Notes under the pieces: model-generated | Database searches by the model: none | Told to the model about the DNA's origin: nothing | Seen by the model: the letters and a program-made list of their open reading frames with translations, nothing else | Shown: in pieces, positions 1-6,040 of the stretch | How positions within the stretch are numbered: position 1 is the first letter of the stretch | How the letters are laid out: each line of letters begins with the position of its first letter | Translations under genes and position numbers: made by a program | NCBI GenBank assembly: GCA_031273075.1 | Contig: JAISSM010000036.1 | Location: forward strand, 1 to 12,552 | Reading direction: 5' to 3' | DNA: 12,552 bases | From: Rickettsiales bacterium | GTDB lineage: Bacteria > Pseudomonadota > Alphaproteobacteria > Rs-D84

Positions 1-31
1 CGACCTGGTGCCGGAGAGTAAGACGAAATAA
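1..31 (+). CDS. 3' end of an unidentified gene (partial)
   Basis: Reading from base 2 gives a short open tail, DLVPESKTK, ending at a TAA at 29-31; the rest lies outside the window. The stop is followed within six bases by a GC hairpin (37-49), as expected for a gene end. The tail is too short to identify a family. It converges on the minus-strand RNA that ends at about base 30, so the two 3' ends share the hairpin. The frame assignment is inference from the stop and hairpin only. Confidence 0.4.
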   Translation, partial: DLVPESKTK

Positions 32-60
32 AAAAAGGCGCACTGCGCCCAGGATTTTTT
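30..60 (-). terminator. Intrinsic terminator of the minus-strand small RNA, shared with the converging gene
   Basis: Stem GGCGC (37-41) pairs with GCGCC (45-49) around a 3-base loop. Read on the minus strand the stem is followed directly by seven T (complement of A30-36), a good intrinsic terminator. Read on the plus strand the T-run (55-60) starts five bases after the stem, so it is weaker in that direction. Confidence 0.65.
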
Positions 61-145
61 CGTCAGGCGGATCCAACGCGCGATATTCGCGCATCGTTTA
101 TGTATGGGATTTCTTACGTCCCCAAAGCCACATCCCTGTGGATTC
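30..145 (-). ncRNA. Candidate ~115-nt small RNA, copy C of a three-copy RNA family
   Basis: On the minus strand, starting at base 145, the sequence GAATCCACAGGGATGTGG is identical over 18 bases to the start of leader A (2711). After it come, in the same order as in A: a hairpin with an A-rich 9-nt loop (GGGA and UCCC arms), a hairpin GCGCGA/TCGCGC (plus 78-92, loop of three), a linker ATCCGCC-YGAC followed by an A-run (plus 54-72), and a terminator hairpin with seven T. A promoter with the same spacing as in the other copies lies upstream. The span has no convincing reading frame. It is a stand-alone transcript that ends against the left-hand gene, and it lacks the 3' module found in copies A and B. 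Homology with A is directly visible; that it is transcribed, and its role, are inference. Confidence 0.6.
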
Positions 146-152
146 ACTTTCG

Positions 153-181
153 AGTTTAGTAAACGGGAAAGGGAAAGGCAA
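153..181 (-). promoter_or_regulatory. Putative sigma-70-type promoter of small RNA copy C
   Basis: On the minus strand a -35 TTGCCT (plus 176-181) and a -10 TAAACT (plus 153-158) are separated by 17 bases, and the conserved GAATCC begins seven bases after the -10. The hexamers are weak, but the geometry equals that of the promoters in front of copies A and B, which is the main support. Confidence 0.5.
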
Positions 182-190
182 GGAAAAATT

Positions 191-225
191 AGCAGGTAGC
201 AAGTAGCAAGTAGCAGGTAGCAAAT
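191..225 (+). repeat. Tandem heptamer repeat, five units of AGCA[AG]GT type
   Basis: Five contiguous 7-base units: AGCAGGT, AGCAAGT, AGCAAGT, AGCAGGT, AGCAAAT. The same element recurs at 2480-2507, inverted at 261-291, and inside truA at 7514-7543. The units are contiguous without spacers. Confidence 0.85.
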
Positions 226-226
226 A

Positions 227-291
227 ATGTTAATTATGCGCCGCTTCGCGGCGCGACAATAATTGCTATCTGATACCTGCTAATTGCTAAT
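227..291. repeat. Palindrome plus inverted copy of the heptamer repeat
   Basis: A perfect 7-bp hairpin GCGCCGC/GCGGCGC (238-244 with 248-254, loop TTC) is flanked by AATTAT/ATAATT arms. From 261 to 291 the minus strand reads AGCAATT, AGCAGGT, ATCAGAT, AGCAATT, an inverted version of the heptamer array at 191-225. The whole of 189-291 is therefore an imperfect inverted repeat that could fold as one long hairpin. It lies in the gap between small RNA C and the 3' end of parE. Confidence 0.75.
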
Positions 292-296
292 TAAAT

Positions 297-318
297 AACG
301 CGGCAAGGCCGCGTTTTT
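297..318 (-). terminator. Terminator downstream of parE
   Basis: AACGCGGC (297-304) and GCCGCGTT (308-315) form a perfect 8-bp stem with loop AAG immediately after the parE stop codon. On the minus strand it is followed by a broken T-rich stretch (TTATTTAATT); on the plus strand by a run of five T. Confidence 0.7.
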
Positions 319-2293
319 AGATGAATAAATCTTTTACGAATTTGGCGTTTTCGGTAATAAATCGGAATCTGAACTCCGGCTTTTTCCCCATCAATTCCCC
401 GACCAATTGTTTCGTCCTCGCCGTGTCCTCCATTCCTTCCTCTGTTTTCGGCGGCAACTCCACCCGTATCAATCTTCTTGTTTTCGGGCCCATCGTCGTT
501 TCTTTAAGCTGATTCGGCATCATTTCCCCCAATCCCTTGAACCGGCTTATATCCGTTTTCCTGTTCTTGAATTTTCCATTGGTCAATTTCCCCAACTCCT
601 CATCCGAATCGACATACACGGATTCCGTTCCCGCCGTCACTTTATACAAAGGCGGGCATGACAGGTAAAGATGTCCGTCGTGTATCAATCCCGGCATGGT
701 TTGATAAAAGAACGTCATAAGAAGGGACGCTATGTGGCTTCCGTCGACGTCCGCGTCCGTCATTATTATAATTTTCTCATAGCGCAATTTTTCGGCGTTC
801 CAATCGTCGCCCGCGCCCGCCCCCAATATGTCTATCAAGTCGCTTATCTCTTTATTCGCGGTCGCTTTTTCGTCCGAATTCGACATGACGTTCAGGATTT
901 TCCCGCGAAGCGGATATATCGCCTGCGTCGCGCGGTCGCGCGCCTGTTTCGCCGTTCCGCCCGCCGATTCGCCCTCTACTATGAACAATTCCGTCCCGGC
1001 GACGCCGTGTTTCGCGCAATCCGAAAGTTTTATCGGAAGGCGCGCGCGTTTGGTCGGCGTTTTCCGCGCCGCCTCCCTTGCGGCCTTGGTTTTTATCCTT
1101 GCGTTCGAAAGGTTTATCACGAATTCCAAAAGTGCGTTCGCGGTCGGCGGGTCTGTCGCCAAGAACATTTCCCACGGCGCGGAAAGCGCCTTTTCCGTAA
1201 AGCGCGCGATTTCCGGATTCGATAATTTCTCTTTCGTTTGGCCAAGGAACTGCGGCGTTTTATAAAAGACGCTTACGATCGCGGCGGCGCTGTCAAACAC
1301 GTCCTCTCCGGTTATTTGCGCCGCGGCCTTGTTCCCGATCTTATCGCCGTAATTTTTAAGTTCCTTCGTAATCGCGGCTTTGAACCCCTGTTCGTGCGTG
1401 CCGCCGTCTATGGTCGAAATCGTATTGCAATAACTTGCGAAAAAGCCGTCGTCCGACGCCGCGCCGTTCTCGTCCGTCAAAAACGTAAGCGCCCATTCCA
1501 CCCGGCCGGAATCGTCCGGAAAGTCCGCCGAGCCGGAAAAGATTTTCGGAAGAAGCTTCGGCCCGTCCTTCGTCTTTTCGTCCAGGAAGTCCAAGACCCC
1601 GTTCGGGTAATAAAAAGTCGCAGTCGCCGGAAGCCCCATATCCTCCGTGATCAGATTCGGATTGCACGAGAATTCTATTTTAAGCCCTTTCGACAAAAAC
1701 GCCTTGGCGCGCGCCATGCGGTATATGCGTATCGGTTTGAAGGCCGCGTCTTTTCCGAAGATCTTGTCGTCCAAAGTAAAGCGCACCGTCGTTCCGCGCT
1801 CTGTCGTTTTCCCCACCTTTTCGATCGGGCCGAGGGTTTTGCCCCGCGCGAATTTCTGCGTCCAGGTCCAGCCGTCGCGCCGTGACGTCACTGTCGTTTC
1901 GGCCGAGAGCGCGTTCACCACAGCCGCCCCGACCCCGTGCAAACCGCCCGATGTTTTATAGACCGAATTGTCGAACTTGCCGCCGGAATGAAGCATCGAA
2001 AATATTATCTCAAGCGCGGATTTCGTCGGGTATTTCGGGTGTTTGTCCACCGGGACGCCGCGGCCGTCGTCGCCTATCTCTATGGTTTTGGAATCCAAAA
2101 GCGCGACTGTTATTTTCTTCGCAAATCCGGCAACAGCCTCGTCTATCGCGTTATCCAATATTTCTATCGGAAGGTGGTGAAGCGCCTTTTCGTCCGTTCC
2201 GCCTATGTACATACCAGGACGAAGGCGCACGGGTTCCAGCCCTTCCAACACCTGGATGTCCGCCGCGGAATAGCGATTTTTCTTTTCAATCAT
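317..2293 (-). CDS. parE: DNA topoisomerase IV subunit B (ParE)
   Basis: ATPase subunit of topoisomerase IV, which with ParC decatenates daughter chromosomes using ATP. The 658-residue protein shows the GHKL ATPase fold: EILDN with presumed general base Glu44 and Mg-binding Asn48, DDGRG at 75-79, SGGLHGVG near 115-122, and the GQTK lysine at 354. The C-terminal TOPRIM domain has IVEGES (Glu440) and DADVDG (Asp513, 515, 517), then RFKGLGEM. Length and the ending MGKKPEFRFRFI fit ParE; GyrB is usually about 800 residues with an insert absent here. The ATG at 2293 has no visible Shine-Dalgarno, and a promoter-like pair puts transcription start within about three bases of it, so the message may be leaderless. 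It is transcribed alone, with a terminator right after the stop. Confidence 0.96.
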   Translation of the reverse strand: MIEKKNRYSAADIQVLEGLEPVRLRPGMYIGGTDEKALHHLPIEILDNAIDEAVAGFAKKITVALLDSKTIEIGDDGRGVPVDKHPKYPTKSALEIIFSMLHSGGKFDNSVYKTSGGLHGVGAAVVNALSAETTVTSRRDGWTWTQKFARGKTLGPIEKVGKTTERGTTVRFTLDDKIFGKDAAFKPIRIYRMARAKAFLSKGLKIEFSCNPNLITEDMGLPATATFYYPNGVLDFLDEKTKDGPKLLPKIFSGSADFPDDSGRVEWALTFLTDENGAASDDGFFASYCNTISTIDGGTHEQGFKAAITKELKNYGDKIGNKAAAQITGEDVFDSAAAIVSVFYKTPQFLGQTKEKLSNPEIARFTEKALSAPWEMFLATDPPTANALLEFVINLSNARIKTKAAREAARKTPTKRARLPIKLSDCAKHGVAGTELFIVEGESAGGTAKQARDRATQAIYPLRGKILNVMSNSDEKATANKEISDLIDILGAGAGDDWNAEKLRYEKIIIMTDADVDGSHIASLLMTFFYQTMPGLIHDGHLYLSCPPLYKVTAGTESVYVDSDEELGKLTNGKFKNRKTDISRFKGLGEMMPNQLKETTMGPKTRRLIRVELPPKTEEGMEDTARTKQLVGELMGKKPEFRFRFITENAKFVKDLFI

Positions 2294-2302
2294 AGCCGGA
2301 AG

Positions 2303-2330
2303 GTTATCACAGCGGGCAGTCGTTAGTCAA
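2303..2330 (-). promoter_or_regulatory. Putative parE promoter, start site almost at the ATG
   Basis: On the minus strand TTGACT (plus 2325-2330) and GATAAC (plus 2303-2308) are 16 bases apart. The -10 ends ten bases before the A of the parE ATG, predicting a start site about 0-3 nt upstream of the codon. The -35 is strong, the -10 matches the consensus at four of six positions. Confidence 0.5.
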
Positions 2331-2379
2331 TAAAAAGCCATAAGTATTTGAATTTTCGGGGGTTTTGTGGGTAAAGTAT

Positions 2380-2475
2380 GTACTATTTATGTACATAAAA
2401 TGTACCAAAAATGTACATAAAATGTACATAAAAGCGCATAAAATGCACATAAAATATACCAAAAAGTACATAAAT
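2380..2475. repeat. About nine tandem 11-bp repeats of GTACATAAAAT type (phased A-tracts)
   Basis: Starting at 2380 the sequence repeats with an 11-base period (two units are 10): GTACTATTTAT, GTACATAAAAT, GTACCAAAAAT, GTACATAAAAT, GTACATAAAA, GCGCATAAAAT, GCACATAAAAT, ATACCAAAAA, GTACATAAAT. Every unit has an A-rich tract in the same phase, close to one helical turn, so the DNA should be curved. The array sits about 50 bases upstream of the parE -35. Confidence 0.85.
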
Positions 2476-2479
2476 AGTT

Positions 2480-2507
2480 AGCAATTAGCAAGTAGCAGGT
2501 AGCAAAT
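2480..2507 (+). repeat. Tandem heptamer repeat, four units
   Basis: AGCAATT, AGCAAGT, AGCAGGT, AGCAAAT in direct succession; the same element as at 191-225 and, inverted, at 261-291. As in the first copy, a GC-rich perfect palindrome follows within a few bases (2513-2531). Confidence 0.85.
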
Positions 2508-2512
2508 ATCGT

Positions 2513-2567
2513 CGCGGGGCTTTGCCCCGCGTACCTATTACTGGATACCGCGGTTAAACCGCGGTAT
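2513..2567. repeat. Two perfect palindromes
   Basis: CGCGGGGC (2513-2520) pairs with GCCCCGCG (2524-2531) around TTT. Then 2545-2567 is a 23-base perfect inverted repeat with arms of 11 bases (ATACCGCGGTT and its complement) around one central A. Neither is followed by a T-run, so they are not ordinary terminators; they look like dispersed extragenic palindromes. Confidence 0.75.
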
Positions 2568-2582
2568 GACAAAAGTGTTTGA

Positions 2583-2661
2583 GCTCCCCCTCGCCGCCAA
2601 AGGCGGCACTCCCCCTCAAGGAGGGGGAGACAGTACTCCCCGAAAGGAGGGGGCAGGGGGT
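2583..2661. repeat. GC-rich dispersed palindromic element
   Basis: GCCGCC/GGCGGC (2593-2598 with 2602-2607, loop AAA), CTCCCCCTC/GAGGGGGAG (2609-2617 with 2621-2629, loop AAG) and a third CTCC/GGAG hairpin around 2636-2649 lie in series. No reading frame here is credible. The look is of a short extragenic palindromic repeat; no copy-number evidence exists within this window. Confidence 0.6.
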
Positions 2662-2675
2662 GTGGTTGTTTTTTC

Positions 2676-2704
2676 TTGATTTGTTTTTGGTTTTGGGGCA
2701 TAAT
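2676..2704 (+). promoter_or_regulatory. Promoter of structured leader A
   Basis: TTGATT (2676-2681), 17-base spacer, CATAAT (2699-2704). The conserved GAATCC that begins the RNA starts at 2711, seven bases after the -10, as expected for a start site. Confidence 0.65.
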
Positions 2705-2787
2705 TGTTGCGAATCCACAGGGATGTGGTTCGAGGCCTTAACAAAGCCAATAATATGGTTGCGCGAGCGATCGCGCCGACATCCGCC

Positions 2788-2825
2788 CGACAAAAAATAC
2801 AGACGCGGAGCGTCTTTTTTTGTCG
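2788..2825 (+). terminator. Internal terminator of leader A
   Basis: AGACGC (2801-2806), loop GGA, GCGTCT (2810-2815), then an unbroken T-run to 2821. The stem is extended by CGACAAAAAA (2788-2797) pairing with TTTTTTGTCG (2816-2825). It would yield an RNA of about 110 nt from the 2711 start, the same size as small RNA C. Confidence 0.7.
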
Positions 2826-2938
2826 CCAAACCCCGACTCGGTCGGGGAGCCACCGGCTATAAAACAGTCTCGGCTGCGCAAGCAGACGGACAAAGACCGG
2901 CGGGGTCATTCTATATTATGATTTTGTTAACTCCCCGG

Positions 2939-2962
2939 CCGCCATTTCCTTGGCGGTTTTTT
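2939..2962 (+). terminator. Distal terminator of leader A, just before the gene
   Basis: CCGCCA (2939-2944) pairs with TGGCGG (2951-2956) around TTTCCT, followed by six T. The start codon of the downstream gene is at 2981 and its ribosome binding site lies after the T-run, the arrangement expected for attenuation. Confidence 0.75.
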
Positions 2963-2980
2963 AACAAAAGGATACTTAAT

Positions 2981-3784
2981 ATGAGGAAGTCGGCGAAGGT
3001 CATGTCATACGGGGCTCTATTGGCTTTGGTGGCGAATGGGGCCGCCGCCGCATCCGTAAAACCGGGCTTAAAACCGATGGCGCGGGCTTCGGCTTCTGCG
3101 AATGTTTCCGGCATAGCAGCATCGGTGGCCGCAGCCGTGAATTCCTCAAGCACGGCAATCGGGACATCCAGTTCAGATTACGCCGTATTCAATATTCCGT
3201 ATACCGGAAAAATTTTCAAGCAGGCGTCGGTTATCGTCACCGCCGGGCAAGGATACAATCTTTCGCAATTCATAAAGGACAATACCGGTATATCCACTCA
3301 GGCCGGAATGAATATAAGTGATTGCGGTTTTCATCTTAGGTATACGCAATATGATGGAGGCGGTTATAATAAGGCCCCCGTATTATCACGGGCGGAACAT
3401 AGCGCACCGGATGAGGCGGTTTATGAGGGTGGTCAATTGGATGGTAAGGAAAGAACTTGGCTGGTCGGGATGGACGTTACCGGAACAGCTCAAACGGGGA
3501 TGATATCGTTTTCCCAGAATGCCGGCAAGGTATGCAACAAGCATAATTTTATAATGATCGAAGCGGGCAGTATCAGAGACAAAATGATATTTTATATAGA
3601 AGATGTAAAGACAACGGCGGGCGGCAACACCGCCTGCAATACAACCAGCGTTCCGGCGCAGGCAGCGGCGTTGGTAAAGGCCAAGACCGCGTGCGGCGGA
3701 ATGCCGGCAAACGTCACGACCGTCAATATGGCAAACGCAAGCAAGATGATGCAGGAATGCAAGGCCGCCGTCGCCTATCTATAA
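2981..3784 (+). CDS. Secreted cysteine-containing protein of unknown function
   Basis: A 267-residue protein I do not recognise. The ATG at 2981 was chosen because AAAAGGA (2966-2972) lies eight bases upstream and a clean signal peptide follows: MRKSAKVM, a hydrophobic stretch to about residue 18, and an Ala-rich AXA-type cleavage site near residues 21-24. Upstream in-frame codons run through the leader and its terminators and are not credible. After a low-complexity Ala/Ser segment (34-65) the mature part has five cysteines (115, 185, 219, 238, 260), suggesting periplasmic or extracellular disulfides. No lipobox, sortase motif or membrane anchor is visible. A glycosyltransferase starts one base after its stop, so the pair is almost certainly co-transcribed; this protein could be its substrate or act in the same surface pathway (inference). 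Pilin-like or adhesin roles are possible but unsupported. Confidence 0.8.
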   Translation: MRKSAKVMSYGALLALVANGAAAASVKPGLKPMARASASANVSGIAASVAAAVNSSSTAIGTSSSDYAVFNIPYTGKIFKQASVIVTAGQGYNLSQFIKDNTGISTQAGMNISDCGFHLRYTQYDGGGYNKAPVLSRAEHSAPDEAVYEGGQLDGKERTWLVGMDVTGTAQTGMISFSQNAGKVCNKHNFIMIEAGSIRDKMIFYIEDVKTTAGGNTACNTTSVPAQAAALVKAKTACGGMPANVTTVNMANASKMMQECKAAVAYL

Positions 3785-3785
3785 A

Positions 3786-4823
3786 ATGCCATTGGTTTCC
3801 GTCATAATCCCGAACTATAACAACGCGCGATATCTGACCGATTGCATAAACTCTGTTCGCGCTCAGACGTTTCGGGATCTGGAACTTGTCATTATAGACG
3901 ATGCGAGCACGGACGATTCATGGGAACTTATTTTATCCCTTGCCGCAAAAGACGATCGCATACTCTGCCATCGTTTGGACCGTAACGGCGGCGTAGGCAA
4001 TGCCCGTAATCGCGGCATAGAATTTTCCAAAGGCGATTTTATCATGTTCCTTGACGCCGACGATATGCTTCATCCGACCGCGATCGAAGGCATGACGACC
4101 ATTCAAGACGCAACAGGCGCGGACATGGTGGTCGGAAACTATACCAAAGTTCCCGGGCGGTTCCGCATTCCGGACAATGCGAACTTTTTACCCCCGACGT
4201 TCAGTTTCGATTCGTATGCCGAACCGGATGTCTTTACCGGCGCGATAGACAATCTTGCCCTTGTCACGGTTTGGGGCAAACTTATCAAGCGGGAAACAAT
4301 AAACGGATTACGGTTCAGGACGGATATTTACCCATACGAGGACGTGGAGTTTATGTTGCGGCTTTATGCCAAAGTGCAATGCGGAGCGATCACCTGCAAT
4401 ATGGCGATATATTACAGGTCATCCGCCACGTCCGTCATAGCGGACAAGAACCGCGACGTGTCCGGCGACGTCATAGGTGTTATGAACAGCTTTGCCGCGT
4501 TTGTAAAGACTCCGGACAACGGCGGGGAAAAATACGCGGCGTTTGTAAAGAAATACGCGTATATGTTTCTTCGGCTGTATATAGGAAATGTTATGCGTAA
4601 GATTCAATCGAGGCCCGGAAAGATGTACGCGCAATACAGAAAAGACCTGTGGCGCCAATTACGCACGGTCGCGCGCGCGGTTCGGAAGTTGTTGCCGACG
4701 GGATCGTTCAACGGGATAAATATAACGTTCGGGCACCGGGTCGCGCTGTGTCTGTTCGCGCTGGGGTTCATCAAGTCCGCAGGGGGCGCCATCGCCCTCG
4801 TGTTCACGGATGCAAAGATTTAA
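3786..4823 (+). CDS. Glycosyltransferase family 2 (GT-A)
   Basis: A 345-residue transferase expected to move a sugar from a nucleotide-sugar donor to a surface glycan or protein on the cytosolic side. The N-terminal GT-A domain starts VSVIIPNYNN (4-13), has the nucleotide-binding Asp pair IIDDAS (38-39), the RNGG/ARNRG segment, and the metal-binding FLDADDM motif (Asp90-Asp93). The C-terminal third is basic and ends in a moderately hydrophobic stretch that could touch the membrane. The ATG is one base after the upstream stop, so translation is probably coupled. Donor and acceptor cannot be read from sequence. The next gene has its own promoter (4834-4861), so this closes the accessory cassette. 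Confidence 0.9.
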   Translation: MPLVSVIIPNYNNARYLTDCINSVRAQTFRDLELVIIDDASTDDSWELILSLAAKDDRILCHRLDRNGGVGNARNRGIEFSKGDFIMFLDADDMLHPTAIEGMTTIQDATGADMVVGNYTKVPGRFRIPDNANFLPPTFSFDSYAEPDVFTGAIDNLALVTVWGKLIKRETINGLRFRTDIYPYEDVEFMLRLYAKVQCGAITCNMAIYYRSSATSVIADKNRDVSGDVIGVMNSFAAFVKTPDNGGEKYAAFVKKYAYMFLRLYIGNVMRKIQSRPGKMYAQYRKDLWRQLRTVARAVRKLLPTGSFNGINITFGHRVALCLFALGFIKSAGGAIALVFTDAKI

Positions 4824-4833
4824 GAGCGGGTCA

Positions 4834-4861
4834 TTGAAAATTTTATTTTATGCGGTATAAT
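4834..4861 (+). promoter_or_regulatory. Strong promoter of the rmuC-def-fmt-truA operon
   Basis: TTGAAA (4834-4839), 16-base spacer and a perfect TATAAT (4856-4861). The seventh base after the -10 is the A of the ATG at 4868, so the transcript may begin exactly at the rmuC start codon. Confidence 0.75.
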
Positions 4862-4867
4862 CGCCGG

Positions 4868-6040
4868 ATGGATATTTCGGCGGCTTTTTTTATCGGGTTT
4901 GTTTGCGGCGCGGTCATTGCGTGGATTTTGAAGCCGGGCAGGGGCAATCAAGTCGAAATCAATCGTCTTATCGCGGAAAGGGCCGAGGCCGAGGCAAAGT
5001 TCAAGATGCTGAACGACGGCGGTCTTATAGACAGGTTCAAGGCGATTTCGGCCGAGCTTCTAGAATCGCAAAAAAAGTCCGTCGCGGAAGAGCAAGCCAA
5101 GACCGTGCGGCCGGTCGCGGAGCAGATGGAGAGGCTTAAAGAAAATTTCGACCGGCAGATAAAAGAAATTCTTAAAGATTCCGTCGACAATAAAAGAAGT
5201 TTCTCCGACAATATGAAATTGATGATCGAGCAGAGCCGGGCGCTTCAAAAAGAGGCGTTCGAGTTGACCAACGCGCTTAAAAACAAAAAGCAGCAAGGCA
5301 ACTGGGGCGAGTTTCAACTTGAACGTATTTTCGAAATTCTCGGGTTCGAGGAAGGGCGCGAGTACGATAAGGAAGTTTTTTCGCGCTCCGATTCCGGCGC
5401 GGTTCGGCCCGACTATGTTCTTAATCTTCCTGGCGGGCGCCGCGTTATTATAGATTCCAAATTATCCCTTGAAAGTTTTGTCAGGTACGCCAACGCGGAG
5501 AACGACATTGACAGAAAAAAATACATAAAGGAATTCGTCGCCGCAACAAAGAATCATATCGACGAGCTTAGCGCCAAAGATTATCAGAGCAAACTTAAAG
5601 ATTCGCAACTGGATTATGTTTTTATGTTCATGCCCCTCGAACACGGATATTTGGCCGCCATGGAGGAGGACCCGGGTTTGCTTCAATACGCGTTCAAGAA
5701 CAACGTCGCATTGGCCACTCCGTCTTTATTGTTTCCGATGATGCGCACTGTCGACACGCTGTTGAAAATAGATCGGCGCGACAAGAACGTCGAGGAAGTC
5801 GTCGATATGGTGAACAAGCTTTATGAAAAATACGTCGGGTTTACGGAAAGTTTTCTGGACGTCGAGGACAAATTGAATTCCGCGAGCAAGTCCTATGCGG
5901 AGGCGAAAAACAGGCTTAGCGCCGGAAGCGGCAACATGTCCGGCTGGATCGACAAAATCAAAAAGAAGTCCGGCATAGCGTCGAATAAAAAAATCGCGAT
6001 CCCGTTCGACTCCGATGCAAAGGGAAGCGACAGTGAATGA
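4868..6040 (+). CDS. rmuC: DNA recombination protein RmuC
   Basis: RmuC-family protein, associated in E. coli with limiting recombination at inverted repeats. From ATG 4868 the 390-residue protein has an N-terminal membrane segment (about 3-20), a long charged coiled-coil region (about 25-135), then the RmuC domain beginning QQGNWGEFQLERIFEILG, with a PD-(D/E)XK nuclease-like core including PDYVLNLPGGRRVIIDSK, and a lysine-rich tail. An in-frame ATG at 4850 would add six residues but lies between the -35 and -10 of the strong promoter, so 4868 is preferred. No Shine-Dalgarno precedes it, consistent with a leaderless message. First gene of a four-gene run whose members overlap one another; def begins inside its end. 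Confidence 0.93.
   Translation: MDISAAFFIGFVCGAVIAWILKPGRGNQVEINRLIAERAEAEAKFKMLNDGGLIDRFKAISAELLESQKKSVAEEQAKTVRPVAEQMERLKENFDRQIKEILKDSVDNKRSFSDNMKLMIEQSRALQKEAFELTNALKNKKQQGNWGEFQLERIFEILGFEEGREYDKEVFSRSDSGAVRPDYVLNLPGGRRVIIDSKLSLESFVRYANAENDIDRKKYIKEFVAATKNHIDELSAKDYQSKLKDSQLDYVFMFMPLEHGYLAAMEEDPGLLQYAFKNNVALATPSLLFPMMRTVDTLLKIDRRDKNVEEVVDMVNKLYEKYVGFTESFLDVEDKLNSASKSYAEAKNRLSAGSGNMSGWIDKIKKKSGIASNKKIAIPFDSDAKGSDSE

Larger units (their letters stand above)
2711..2962 (+). ncRNA. Structured leader RNA, copy A, with two terminators upstream of the secreted-protein gene
   Basis: About 250 nt from a promoter-positioned start to a T-run 18 bases before the next ATG. Visible hairpins in order: GAA-CCACA/TGTGG-TTC from 2711; GGC/GCC with loop containing TTAACAAA (2738-2745); GCGCGA-GCGA-TCGCGC (2761-2776, GNRA loop); an internal terminator (2788-2825); CCCCGAC/GTCGGGG (2831-2847); AGCC/GGCT; a GCAA-capped stem CTGC/GCAG; GACC-GGCGG-GGTC (2895-2907); and the final terminator (2939-2962). 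Copy B (9298-9521) keeps the same order with compensating changes in several stems. TTAACAAA is complementary to TTTGTTAA at 2923-2930. Homology between copies is directly visible; a cis-regulatory attenuator function is inference. An independent small RNA ending at the first terminator is the main alternative. Confidence 0.65.

Noticed and set aside
191..225. CRISPR-like array
   Set aside because: Units are seven bases and contiguous, with no spacers and no cas genes nearby.
671..1885. Plus-strand open frames opposite parE
   Set aside because: They are shadows of the conserved parE frame, rich in Arg and lacking any motif.
317..2293. gyrB instead of parE
   Set aside because: The length of 658 residues, the lack of the usual GyrB insert in the TOPRIM half and the C-terminal ending fit ParE.
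2387..2909. Minus-strand open frames across the parE upstream region
   Set aside because: They translate tandem repeats and palindromes into low-complexity peptides with no family resemblance.
2711..2962. Known riboswitch or T-box identity for the leader
   Set aside because: I could not match it to any aptamer consensus I know (no T-box, TPP, SAM-II, cobalamin or glycine features), so no name is given.
2579..2980. N-terminal extension of the secreted protein into the upstream region
   Set aside because: The extension would run through palindromes, a promoter and two terminators; the ATG at 2981 has a good ribosome binding site and begins a normal signal peptide.
4850..4867. rmuC start at ATG 4850
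   Set aside because: It falls between the -35 and -10 of the strong promoter; ATG 4868 fits the predicted transcription start and leads directly into the membrane segment.
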